64,000 bases of DNA, taken from the NCBI RefSeq assembly GCF_026213295.1, contig NC_079419.1, forward strand, positions 20,159,975-20,223,974, written 5' to 3'. This DNA is from Gadus chalcogrammus (lineage: Eukaryota > Chordata > Actinopteri > Gadiformes > Gadidae). The notes under the pieces were generated by a model. It saw nothing but the letters and a program-made list of their open reading frames with translations. It searched no databases and was not told where the DNA came from. Positions 21,167 to 31,652 of the stretch are shown in pieces (within the stretch, counting starts at the first letter, position 1; each line of letters opens with the position of its first letter). Position numbers and translations under genes: made by a program.

Positions 21167-21345
21167 ATGGCCGGTGGCACCAGGTCAGCTGCCAATCAAT
21201 CAGAGGGTCGCAACATGGACGACGAGAGACTGATTGTCTAAGTGGAGAAACATAAAATCATTTACGAAACCAATCATCCTTTTTATGGACAATGGCAGAA
21301 AGGATAAAGCCTGGCATTTAATTGCAGCCATTTTGGGAGTGGATG
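21167..21345 (+). pseudogene. Harbinger accessory gene (MADF-BESS), exon 1
   Basis: From ATG 21167 the frame reads MAGGTRSAANQSEGRNMDDE, then ERLIV, TAA (21239-21241), VEKHKIIYETNHPFY and, after a one-base shift, KDKAWHLIAAILGVD. This is the first half of a MADF domain. It ends at a consensus donor (G|GTGAGT at 21345/21346). The in-frame TAA and the shift near 21282 disable it. MADF proteins in Harbinger elements bind the ends and carry the transposase into the nucleus (known for the family; inferred here). Confidence 0.7.
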
Positions 21346-21969
21346 GTGAGTACAAAGTACTACTGAAAAGATTATAAAAATGTGATTTTAAATGAACTGT
21401 ACATAATCTACCTTTGAGTATCTGTAAAATATGTCCTGATCAGTGCAAAGTTACAGAACATTTTTAATTACTTTAAATATTAGTTTTCTTGAGAAGTATT
21501 TGACTGAATAACTTTTAAACTTTTGTACTTTCTAGAAAAAATATACACAGAAAATATTTCACACAGCCATGGTATTAAAGGTGTATACAAATATGAAATA
21601 CTATTATAACTACCTATTGAAAATGTAACTACCCAGTGTTGATATAGTCAGCTGTTGAGGAAGTGTGTAAACTTTCAGTCTCACCTCTCTGTATTTTGCT
21701 GGCAGTTAATTGTATCTAGTTCACACTTTTACCCTTTTGTTATGGAGATGAAAAGAATACACACAATAAACAGTAGATTAATTTTCAAATGTTTTATTTA
21801 CAATGAATGATGACATTTTTAGAATACAACAAAGATTATCTCATCTGTAATGAGCATGATAAAAAAACATCTGAATGACAAAAAAAACATCTATTTACAA
21901 ATATAGACATTTTCCACACTTTTGGCAAAACTTTCAAACCATCCTGTCCTGCCAAGACACACTGCCTTG

Positions 21970-22718
21970 TAGGGCTGTCAAAATTGCTCAAAAATGACAT
22001 TCGAATATTCGTTTGGAAAAAAATCACGAATTCGAACTATTCGAATATCTGGTTGCCTATTTTACGCAGTTGCCGTCAATATGTCAATAATGCGACAAAA
22101 CCATGGTTCAAATTAGTGGGATATATATATATCCTATATATAGGGCGGCGGCTTCCTGCTGGGCATTTCCTTACTTTAAAACGAGGGACATCGCGAACAG
22201 ACGGAGGCTCATTCACAAAGCAGTTAGGCGCTTGTACCGCGGGAGTGTTTTTTCACATTCGAATATTATGAGGGACATCGCGAACAGACAGGGGCTCACT
22301 CACAAAGCAGATAGGCGCTTGTGTAACCGAGCGTTGGCACTTAGATATTTATATGACAAGAATGACACAAGCGTGGAAGGGAAAATAGTCTCGTTTACTT
22401 AGTACCTATCAGAAGTCACCCAGTCACAGCGTGAGAGCTGGAATACCTATATCCAAGTACGGAAACCCCGAGGGGATAAAATACATTCGCTCTTCACAAT
22501 ACTAGTCTGTTACACTTGTACCGCGGGAGTGTTTTTTCACATTCGAATATTATGAGGGACATCGCGAACAGACAGAGGCTCATTCACAAAGCAGATAGAG
22601 GCGCTTGTACCGCGGGAGTGTTTTTTCACATTCGAATATTAATTTTCACGTTCGAATTCGCGTTTTTGGATGCATTTCGAACGAATATTCGAACTTCGAA
22701 TATTCGTTGACAGCCCTA
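21970..22718. mobile_element. non-autonomous hAT element, 749 bp
   Basis: Ends TAGGGCTGTCAAAATTG and GTTGACAGCCCTA, with a perfect 8-bp duplication CTGCCTTG (21962-21969, 22719-22726). The interior contains three full or partial copies of a ~90-bp unit (GGGACATCGCGAACAGAC ... CGCGGGAGTGTTTTTTCACA) at 22183-22641, so it grew by tandem duplication. It lies just beyond the stop codon of the Harbinger transposase, in its 3' UTR. Confidence 0.9.
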
Positions 22719-22758
22719 CTGCCTTGTGGGGAGTTGAAATAGGTGTAGAAGATTTCCC

Positions 22759-23590
22759 TCACATTACAGGCCTCTCTCTCAAGGCTCTGTTTCCTCCCAT
22801 GTGGCGTACTGATGGCTGGTTTCTCCCCTGTTGCTCTGCCTCCTCCAGCAACCTCACATTCTCTCTCGGGAAAAGCAGGAAGTTATGGAGAATGCATGCA
22901 GCGAAAACAAGGGTGTCTACATTTTGTGGGTGCAGGTTGATCCTGCGATGCAAGATTCTCCACCTGGAGGACAGAATGCCAAAAGCATTATCAACCACCA
23001 TCCTTGCCCTTGAAAGTCTGTAGTTAAATATCCTCTTTTGGTGAGTGAGGTTCTGTCCGGGGTATGGTCTCATTAGGTATGGCTTCAGTGGGAAGGCTGC
23101 ATCACCCACCATGACATGTGGCACATCACCCAAGTGAGCAGCGCCAGGCAGAGAGGTACTGGGTGGGACATGAAACGTTTTGGTCTCCATTCCTCTTCCG
23201 AGAGCTGACCCAGCATATACGCCGCCATCACTGGTCCTTCCGAAGTCCCCCACTTGAATGACCCTGAACCTGTAGTTCGAGTCCACAAGTGCCAAAAGCA
23301 CTATTGAGATGGTTTTCTTGTAATTAAAATACTGACTCCCACTCAGTGCTGGGGCTTGGATGGTCACATGCTTCCCATCTATTGCTCCCAGGCAGTTTGG
23401 AAAATTCCACCTCTCCCAGAAGCCTTGAGACACTTCCTCCCATGTCTCTTGTGTTGGCCTGGGTAGGAACCTCTCCATCATCGTTTTTTCGATGGCAGCA
23501 CACACCATGTGGACTGAGTTCCTGACTTTAGTGTGCCCCAGGCGGTAGCTATATGCCAGACTCACTAGTGAATCTCCAGAAGCCATGTAC
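22759..23590 (-). CDS. Harbinger transposase, main exon (DDE_4 domain)
   Basis: An uninterrupted 275-codon frame from the MASGDS methionine, after a good acceptor (CTCACAG at about 23591), to the stop at 22759. Motifs in order: helical SLVSLAYSYRLG; first catalytic D in LGAIDGKHVTI; second D in VGDFGRTSDGGVYAGS; VGDAAFPLKPYLMRPYPG; then FNYRLSRARMVVDNAFGIL, where this family normally has glutamate (VVENAFG). The third catalytic residue therefore appears as aspartate. The C-terminal FAACILHNFL block follows. The reading frame is intact, unlike nearly all other mobile genes here. It should join exon 25418-25708 upstream. Confidence 0.85.
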
Positions 23591-23635
23591 CTGTGAGGGA
23601 AGAAGCAAATAAATATAAGTTATATGTGAACATTT

Positions 23636-23717
23636 GTGGATCGGCAGGTGGCACACAGAAGGACTGGAAATATGCAGAGATCATGTCCTTCGTTTTGCCC
23701 CATCTACAACCAAGAAG
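23636..23717 (+). pseudogene. MADF-BESS gene, middle exon remnant
   Basis: Plus-strand reading GGTQKDWKYAEIMSFVLPHL is the end of a MADF domain (the W-x-Y...LSFL pattern) and finishes at AAG|GTCTGT. The upstream half of the exon, including the central W-R residues of MADF, is not visible and may have been lost where the transposase exon now begins (23590). Confidence 0.55.
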
Positions 23718-23925
23718 GTCTGTATAAAATACTTAAACATAAACAAAAATACATTTCATGAAATAGTTGAAGCCTCAAACAACAGTTATATATAACTCAA
23801 TAACAGTATTTGTGTTGCAAAAAAAATATCTTTAAAGTGCACTATTAAAGTGGTGAGAACTTGTATGTAAAACTTATGTTCATATGCAAATTTATCCTAT
23901 GTATAATTTTTTTTTTTTAATATAG

Positions 23926-24519
23926 TTCAAGAAGCAATGTCGGGTTGGGGTACCCCTCAGTCAGACCGGTCCGAGGGTCGGTCCAGCACCCCTGGCATTT
24001 CATTGCAACAGCCTTCGACATCTCCGGCTCCATCAACCTCAGCACTGTATGCCTCTAGGTCCCGTAGCCCCAGGGACAGAAATATTTCAAGACCGGCTGT
24101 TGCAGCGCAGGCCCCCAGGGAAACCAGAAGAGGCCAAAGACCGATAGACACAGGCATTGGGGACCGGCTGATGTCTTTGCTGGAGCAGCCGGTGCCAAAA
24201 CCCCATATACCCGATGACGAGCTGGACGAGGCATATCATTTTGCGATGAGCATTGTGCCAATGTTGCACCGCTTAAACAAGGACAGTCGGCAACAGGCCA
24301 AAATGGAGATCCTCACTGTTCTTCACCGCCTCTAAAGTGGCCAACCTCCACCTTTACCTCCCCCCGCTCTGGGACAAACATCCCACCCCCCACAATCTCA
24401 ACCTCCTCCTCCTCCAACACAGTTGCCTCCTATTCAACCAATTCACCCCCCCACACAAACAGGGTCGTTCACACAAATGAGTCCTGACTGGGAAGACCCG
24501 AACGACCCATACTACACGT
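23926..24519 (+). pseudogene. MADF-BESS gene, last exon with BESS motif
   Basis: After a T-rich acceptor (TATAG, 23921-23925) an open frame runs to TAA 24333-24335. It encodes a Ser/Pro/Arg-rich linker and DELDEAYHFAMSIVPMLHRL...RQQAKMEILTVLHRL, a BESS motif (protein-protein interaction). Beyond the TAA the same frame stays open, Pro/Gln-rich, to DWEDPNDPYYT at 24519. There a hAT MITE (24520-25247) begins. Across the MITE the next base pair completes ACG-TAG, so the original stop was probably the codon after PYYT and the TAA at 24333 is a later nonsense change. Confidence 0.7.
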
Positions 24520-25247
24520 TAGGGGTGTGACGAGATCTCGTGCCACGAGATCTCGCGAGATTAAACTCGACGATATTACCCGTCGCGTTAAAAATCTGTC
24601 TCGCGAGATTTCTGAGCTATCCAAACTTCTATTTGTGGCCTGTAGGGGCAGTAATGCGCCTTTGATACGTCTAGCCTGCCAGAACCTTACGAAGGAGAAG
24701 GAAAAGAAGAAGAGGAGGAGAAGGAGGGGAAGCAGGGGAAGCCGCCATAGGCAGCCAGAATGACGTCGGAAAATACCCGTATTACCGTCGAAGATGCCCC
24801 CGCCACTTTTAAATGATTTGTTTGGCAGCATTTTGGGTACCCGGCGGAAATTATGAATGGCATTAGAGTGACTGATAAGACACGGACAATACCAAGTTGT
24901 CAGTGAAATACTTGGTCAGACTCTGTTTGCACTATTTGCACTCTGTATTGATGGAGTAGAACTTTGATTTGGTTTTGCACATAATATTGTTTGCACTTGA
25001 AAAAAAATATTTAATTTAATTTATTTTACTTCAACTTTTATAAATTTTAGTTTTAGTTTCAATTTCATGAATGTTAAGAGTTATCATAAAACATTTCAAA
25101 ATGCATGTGCAACTCGGTTAAATAAAAGTCTGTTGGTCCAGTCATATATTTTGTCATTGTAGTTTTCTTAAAATCTCGTCTCGATCTCGTGAACCGAATA
25201 TCGTGTCTCGTCTCGTCTCGTGAGCTGAGTGTATCGTCACACCCCTA
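24520..25247. mobile_element. non-autonomous hAT element, 728 bp
   Basis: Ends TAGGGGTGTGACGAGATCTCG and GTATCGTCACACCCCTA, with a perfect 8-bp duplication CTACACGT (24512-24519, 25248-25255). Several CTCGCGAGAT/TCTCGTCTCG blocks form subterminal repeats. No coding capacity. Confidence 0.9.
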
Positions 25248-25417
25248 CTACACGTAGTACAAGCGTTGCTTGTTTGCCAGTTTTTTTTACATTTGTTACT
25301 ATTTTTAAGTTTTTATTCTTGTTTTTGAAAATCTTTTTTCACTTTATATATTTATTTATAACGTTTATATGTTGAAACAGTATTAAAAAATGTTTTTTCA
25401 GCTTGTGGTCTGTGATT

Positions 25418-25708
25418 TCAGTCCCTGCTTAGGTGCTATGGCAGCTCTGTAGTTTGTGCTTTGCCTGGTCACTTCAGGGCCGATGATGAGGGATAGAAGT
25501 TTGTCCATTTGCTCTGCACTCATTCGGAAATACTGATGGTGGCGTTGACTGTCCAGCCTCAGTTCAGCCACCAGATGGTGAAAATCGCCTTGTTGTCTTC
25601 TTTTCTGGTTGAGGGGATGAACCCAGAATCGGCTCCTTCGACCTCTACCCCTCCTCTGCAGTCCTTCAAGTAGGAGAACTAATGCAAGTGTTCTTCTTCT
25701 GCAAGGCA
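25418..25708 (-). CDS. Harbinger transposase, N-terminal exon
   Basis: Minus-strand reading after an acceptor (ACATATAG at about 25709) gives RRRTLALVLLLEGLQRRGRG, FWVHPLNQKRRQQGDFHHLV, LRLDSQRHHQYFRMS and QSTNYRAAIAPKQ, the N-terminal helical region of fish Harbinger transposases. It should splice to 23590, but no clean GT donor is visible near 25418. An ATG followed by a donor (ATGG|GTACGT, 25940-25937) is a candidate tiny first exon. Without a donor the gene may be non-functional. Confidence 0.65.
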
Positions 25709-26136
25709 CTATATGTGAACAATACACATGAAATAATTATCATGAATGAACCTTATTGTTTTATAAACAAAAAAAGCAACAAATCATTGTTCCATGTCTT
25801 GCCATTCATAACTGGACTTTTAACAGTATTAACTATGTGATTACAGTGTCAATACAGCACAACAATGTAGGGCATAATGAAACTATGATTAAAATCGTAA
25901 AACCAGGCAAATATAGAAATTGAGTAGCAAACGTACCCATGGTAGAAGCAGAAAATTTAGGATAGATGGCCAGTAAGCTGTCCTTTATATACGTTCAGGA
26001 TTATCGCTTGATCTCGTGTGAATACGGCTGGCTCGCAAGGCAGCGCTACGCTGCCGTTACCCGCCCGGTAGGAATGGACGCAGGGCAGAGGACGCAGCCG
26101 TTCCGCGGCGCGTACGCGTCCGGTGGAATCCCGGTG

Positions 26137-28480
26137 TTAGAACCCTCCCTCTGTATGACATGCGGGGAAGCAGCCACCTCCACTTTGCCAGCCTCCCCTC
26201 CACCTTTTCTATCACACCCTCCCAGTTCTTTTTTTCAGTTTGTTCATCCCCCAGATGAACCCCCAGGTACCTGAAGCCTCCCCTCTTCCAGGTCAGCCCC
26301 CCCGGCACCTGGGTCAGACCAGCAGCCCACCTCCCAACTGCCAGCGCCTCGCTCTTTGCCCAATTCACCTTGGCAGCTGGGAGTTTTCCAAATGTTTCAA
26401 CAGTTTTGTTCAGTTTTTCAATATCTTCTTGATTTTTTATAAAAATGATGATGTCATCTGCGTAGGCTGATGAAATAAAATGTGTACTGATGTCAGGTAA
26501 AACAGGCCATCCATAAAAAGACGAACATTCTGCAACATTGGTTCTATGGACAGTGAATACAGCATACCTGACATGGAGCAGCATTGTCTAATACCTCTTT
26601 GTACATTAAAAGGTTTGCATAGACCACCATTTATCTTCAGCACACTCTCAATGTTCTCGTACAGGACCTTTATCTTAGCTATCAGACCCGGGCTGAGGCC
26701 GTACCTTTGTAAAACTTTCCAAAGGTAGCGGTGCTCCACCCGATCAAAAGCTTTTTCCCTGTCTAACGAAACCAGACCAGCTTCTAAACCCAATGAACCG
26801 GAAGCTTCCAAAATATCCCTAATTAGTGACACATTGTCCACAATAGTCCTGCCAGGCACACAGTAAGTCTGAGTCAGGGGGATGAGCTGCTCCATCACCT
26901 TCTTCAGACGGTTGGCCAGGGCTTTGGACAGCAGCTTGTAGTCGGAGCACAGAAGTGAGACGGGTCGCCAGTTCCTTATCTGCTGCAGGTCTCCCTTCTT
27001 AGGCAGCAGCGTCAGCACTGCTCTCCTGCAGCTCTGGGGGAGAGAGAGGTCTTCAAAACTCTCGGAGAAGACCCCCAGCAAATCGTCTTTCAGCTCAGTC
27101 CAGAACGCTATGTAAAACTCGGACGGCAGACCATCTACCGGGGACCTTACCCCCCTGCACACTCTGCAAGGCTGCAAAGAGCTCTGCCTCAGTCAGGGGC
27201 CCATCCAGCTCCCTGTTAGTCTCTTCTGACACTGTGGGCAGGTCCTGACAGAATGCGTTAAAAGCAGCATCATCCTCTTGGTACTCACTGCTGTAAAGCT
27301 GCACATAGAAAGCCACCGCTCTGCTCCTGATGGCTGCAGTGTGTGTCAGCATCTGCCCATCCTCTGCACGCAGTGAGTGCATCTGTCTGCTCTGGCCATT
27401 CTTCTGTTCCGGGCTGAAGAAGAACTTGGAGGGAGAATCCATCAGCGCAGCGCTCTGGAACCGAGAGCGGACTAGCGCCCCCTTCGCTCTGGCGCCCAGC
27501 AGGTCTGCCAGTACGGCTTTTTTAGATGAGGTTTTCAATACAACCTCCATTTCCTGTGGACTGTGAGGAACTCTGCAGCTCCACTATATCTACCTCAAGA
27601 TCTTTGATAGACTTGGTCATGTCACGAGAAACATTGAGAGTGTACTGCTGACAAAGCTGCTTTATCTGTACTTTGCCAGGGGCCCACCATTGTTTTGAAC
27701 AAATAAAATCACCCTTCCTCTCTCTAAAACCTCCCCAAAAATAAATAAAAACCTCTCTAAAATGCGCATCTAAAAGCAAAGTGGCGTTAAAATGCCAATA
27801 GGCAGACTTACTCATAAGATTTTTAATAAAAACCTCACATATAACCATGGAATGGTCCGAGAAGCCCAGTGGACATTTGTTACACCTCTTAAAAATGCTA
27901 AAATGCTGCGTAAAACAATAAAACCTGTCTAACCTAGCTAAAGATAAAATACGTTCTCTGCTGTGTACTGCCTTGTATTGTGGTGGATTTTTCTCCATAC
28001 GTCGCTCAGACTGTGAGTGTGTATGAGTGATAACATCGCCTTCTGAGAAGGTGCATGTGGTTCTGGGTGGTTTCTATCACATGTATGATTTGCTGTGCAG
28101 TTAATATCCCCTCCTAAAAATAAATAATCCTCTGGCACACATTCCTTTAAAACCAAATTGAGTTCGTTTAAAAAGAGAACTCTGCCAGGGCCAGAATTAA
28201 TACACATTAATAAAAACAATATTAAAACGCACATGAGATACAGGACTAAAATCTCTTGAAAAAAGGAGAGCCACCCCTGCACTAGTGCTGTCAAAATGGC
28301 TTAAATGACCTGTCCGTCAAACTCCCTCCTCCAGTCTGTTTCATTAAAAACATCACTATGGGTCTCCTGCAACATCATAACATTCATTTTTTTCAATTTA
28401 AAAGTTTCAAAAATGCAAGCCCTCTTTTTCAAATCTCTAGCTCCACTGACATTGAGAGTGGAAAGTTTAAAGTGACTCAT
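26137..28480 (-). pseudogene. Tx1-type LINE ORF2: endonuclease and reverse transcriptase
   Basis: From MSHFKLSTLNVSGARD (ATG 28480-28478) the minus strand reads the APE endonuclease: LQETHSDVF near 28360, LFLGGDINCTANHTCDRNH (GDxN site) near 28110, GFSDHSMV near 27860. RT fingers and palm follow in 27177-26437: WRPVSLLCSDYKLLSKALAN, TYCVPGRTIVDNVSLIRD, LVSLDREKAFDRVEH and, after a shift, SSAYADDIIIFI with intact DD. RYLGVHLG and WRWLLPRMSYRGRVL end at the Harbinger insertion. At least four frameshifts break it. Confidence 0.85.
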
Positions 28481-29983
28481 TAAAAAAGATGTTAAGAGAG
28501 ACACACAGGCTAGCAGAGACAGCAGGCACACTGCTTTATGTACACTCTGAGACGTCATCTTTAGCTGTTTTCTTATTTTCTTTCCCATTGTCTTCAACCT
28601 GTAGTATTCTGTGTCAGTGAACCATCCTTCCCCTCTCATTTTCATCTGGGCTTTTACAGATACCAACAGCATTTTTACATCTGCAAAGTATTCCTTATAC
28701 TTGGGATTCTTCATGTTTTTGGTCTCTTGCAAAAAAACGCTTATACTCTTTACGGAGTACATTTCACCCAGCTGTGAAGCAGAAGGCATTTGTGAGTCAG
28801 TGAGGGGCTGGCCACAGTCCTCCATCTCCTCCTCCCCGTCACTAGACCCTGTCTCCTCATCACTGCATTCTGAGTCTGTGTCTATCTGTTCCTCCTGCTC
28901 CCCACTTGCTGCTGGTTTCTTTACCTTAGAGCCAGATGTTGCACCTGCCTGTTTTCTTTTTAAATGGGGAGCCTTACACAGGTTGTCTTCCTCCCCCATC
29001 AACCCCTCCTCACTGTCATGCTCTGCTGCAGCAGAGATGGGCCCAGCCTCTACACACTCTGCTTTTTCTGCGGTACTATTGTTTCCCTCCACCTGAACAA
29101 CACACTCACTCTGTTTTTCATTGTCAACTGTTTCAACACACACATTTGTCTTTTCAAGGTTTTTAACCACCTGCTCTTCATTTTCAACAACATATTCATT
29201 ATTTGGATTCTCCCCACACTGTATTCTAGTTGCAACATTTTATTTTATACTCTCAATGTTTATATTGTTTGGCAGGTTATTTTCCACACTTGCAACCTGC
29301 TGCTCTACAGTGTCAACTTCAATCTTTTGAAGAGTTTGCTGTAGCCTGAGCTGCTGATGTCTCAGCAGGCTCAGCCCGTCTTCCAGGGGCTTTGTCTGGG
29401 CAAGCTCGCACCAAATGTCCTTCTTTGCCGCAGGCAAAGCACTTCAGGTTTCCAGAATTAACAAAAACGGCATAGTCAAAATCATCAACTCTTAATTTGA
29501 AGAGTTGATGGAAGGTCTTTTTTGTGTAGAATCATATGTACTTGCCGTCTATGGGATACTACATCCCATAGCTTCCGGAGAAGAACCTCGTCTCCAATGA
29601 ACGGAGGGATGTTGGAAATTGTGATCCGCGTTGTCAGCGGGGACATGGAAACAAACGAGTCCTTCACAACAATCCCTTTCTCCACCACCTTGTTCGCCTT
29701 GGCCACACTGTCCACAAAAAATCACCACTGCTCCGTTCATCCGAGCCGCGGATCTTATGCTGCTGTGCCCGACTATTTCTGCCACTGCAAGGCTACAGTC
29801 CTCCACCGAGGACAGGAAGGTGGTAGAGATCTTGAAGCTGTGCATGCGGCTTAGTTCCCCGAAAGCCAACATGCATGCTCCCAGGTCCCGGCGCCCGACC
29901 AGCGGCCGCTGGTCAATCGCGTGAAAAAACACAATAAAGTAAAACAAAAACCACCAAAAGAACCCACCAAACCATTCGCCCAA
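28481..29983 (-). pseudogene. Tx1-type LINE ORF1 (nucleic-acid-binding protein)
   Basis: Minus-strand reading in shifting frames: SAARMNGAVVIF and VVKDSFVSMSPL (RRM-like N-terminal part, 29780-29640), ISNIPPFIGDEVLLRKLWDV, then the zinc knuckle CFACGKEGHLVRAC (about 29444-29403). An acidic, Ser/Glu-rich region (29100-28800) and a helical FLQETKNMKNPKYKEYFAD stretch follow before ORF2. Frameshifts near 29730, 29510 and 29240 disable it. Confidence 0.75.
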
Positions 29984-30190
29984 CTATATTTACAAAAAAA
30001 AAAAAAAAAAAAATGAGAAAAGTTAGCAAAAACTCTTCACAATTCGCTCTCACACGCGCTCCGCAAACCCACTCCTTCCGCTGAGAGAGGGAGAGGGAGA
30101 GGGAGGGAGAGAGAGAGACCGACCCGGGCACCGCAACGTGGGCAGAGGCGTATTTAGGCCTATATACTTTGTATTTGAAATGCAACAGTC

Positions 30191-30619
30191 TATTCCTGGA
30201 GACTACGCTCAGAGCAGCTGGAACTGAACAAGAGGAAGGAGGAAAACGGGCTATGAAACAAAATGTGATGTTTCTTTCTTGCTATCGGCCATGTTTGATT
30301 GTGTTGTGTTGGTTATTGAACTGTTAACCCACGTACTCGGGTCATGTTTATCAGCGTTACTATAGAGATCATGACGATAGCTGATGTAACGGGAGTCCGG
30401 GCGTGTGCAGGACCGAACCGCGCTGTATTATCACTTTTCCACTGCGCATAGACAGTAAAAAGTAGCTGAGACGAGAGGGGTTAGACACCAATTAATGAAA
30501 ATAGGCTATTTATTTCAGCTAGCCTATTTTTTCACCCAAAAAAAAAAAAAAATGAAAGTTTAAAATCCCCCACAAAAAATGGAATCACGTTCCCAGCGCC
30601 CCCCTGGTTCCCAGCGCTG
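30191..30619. other. no gene recognised
   Basis: Unassigned sequence between the presumed 5' end of the Tx1 LINE and the palindrome at 30620. An A-run is at about 30537-30552. Confidence 0.5.
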
Positions 30620-30667
30620 GCATGGTTTCTCAATGGGGGCGGTACCGCTCCCGTTGAGAAACCATGC
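30620..30667. repeat. 48-bp near-perfect palindrome
   Basis: GCATGGTTTCTCAA... and its complement meet at GGTACC, with 22 of 24 positions paired. It directly adjoins the L2 RT fragment. Confidence 0.85.
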
Positions 30668-31565
30668 CGTAGACCATGAAACACTTTTAAATAGACTAAG
30701 GGACTGGGTCGGCTTATCTGGCACTGCCTTAGGTTGATTTACGTCTTATTTATCGAACCGGATGTGCCGTGTCTCCATTAAGAACTACACCTCATCAATT
30801 TCTAATATTAGGTATGGAGTACCGTAAGGGTCAATACTTGGACCTATACTGTTCTCTATATATATGCTTCCACTAGGTGAGGTCATCAGGAGACATGGCA
30901 TTTCCTTTCAATTTTATGCTGATGATTCACAATTGTATCTACCCATCAAGCCCAACGACCCACATATGCTAAGTGCACTTCATGAATGCCTAAATGACAT
31001 TAAAAGCTGGATGGCACTAAATTTAGTGCAGCTAAATTACAGAAAAAACAGAATCCTGGTCATTGGCCCCCGGCAATTATCCAAACAAATAATGCCATCT
31101 ATTGGAGACCTGTCAAAACTCATCAAACCTGTTGCAAGAAGCCTTGGAGTCCTCTTTGACAGTAATTCATGTTTTGAGCAACACATCACCAAGATTGTAC
31201 AATCTTGCTTTTACCAACTCCACAATATTTCTAAAATTCAATCAATTTTAAATCTCAGTGACGCTGAAACTTTGTTACATTCTTTCATCTCCTCGCGACT
31301 TGATTATTGTAACAGCCTTTTTACCTGCTTGAGCCAGAAAACACTCAAACTGCTACAGACTGTCCAAAACTCAGCTGCCAGGCTTTTAACAAGATCTAGA
31401 AAATATGACCATATCACACCTGTTCTATCGTCTCTACATTGGCTTCCCGTCTGTTTTAGGATTGATTTTAAGGCTCTACATGACTTGGCCCCAGCATATA
31501 TTTCGGAGCTTTTAGTCCCCTATGTGCCGTGTCGTAGTCTGAGGTCCTCAGGCAGTAAACCATGA
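30668..31565 (+). pseudogene. L2-type LINE reverse transcriptase, C-terminal half
   Basis: The reading begins VDHETLLNRLRDWVGLSGTA, passes two stops (about 30733 and 30823, the second within GVP*GSILGPILFS), and is then open from 30864: FQFYADDSQLYLP (active site intact), LGVLFDSNSCFEQHITKIVQ, FISSRLDYCNSLF, AARLLTRSRKYDHITPVL and LHWLPVCFRIDFKAL. This is the RT thumb/C-terminal signature of fish L2 elements. The 5' end and 3' UTR/tail are missing. Confidence 0.8.
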
Positions 31566-31652
31566 TTATTATTAGGCCTATATATCTAATGGTAGAAAAC
31601 ATTTAAAGCGTCTCTGGATTCTGATCCAGGGCTTGACTGGGGTCAGAGCGTA

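Larger units (their letters stand above)
20832..26136. mobile_element. PIF/Harbinger element, 5.3 kb, two-gene type
   Basis: Ends AGGCTCGATTCCACCGGAGG and (complement) CACCGGGATTCCACCGGACG are related inverted repeats rich in CGTACG/GCCGCGG motifs. Flanking trinucleotides are TAA (20829-20831) and TTA (26137-26139): a TWA target site with one base changed. Inside are a Harbinger transposase on the minus strand and a MADF-BESS DNA-binding protein gene on the plus strand, the two-protein set of this superfamily. Two hAT MITEs sit inside. The element interrupts the Tx1 LINE. Confidence 0.85.
14090..30190 (-). mobile_element. Tx1-clade LINE, near full length, opened by two large insertions
   Basis: Minus-strand coding parts occur in the correct order: ORF1 (29983-28481), ORF2 endonuclease and RT (28480-26137), RT C-terminal part (20831-20642), C-terminal domain (15339-14104). 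The gaps are a Harbinger element (20832-26136) and a Gypsy element (15344-20637). Excising each with one target-site copy restores continuous reading. About 5.5 kb of LINE sequence remains. The 5' limit near 30190 and the 3' limit near 14090 are estimates. Confidence 0.85.

Noticed and set aside
22103..22710. Repeated plus-strand frames with RGSVFSHSNIMRDIANR segments
   Set aside because: Produced by the tandem duplication inside a hAT MITE; no sign of selection or a known domain.
28611..29344. Several plus-strand frames of 76-161 codons
   Set aside because: They are antisense to Tx1 ORF1, whose zinc knuckle and acidic region explain the sequence.
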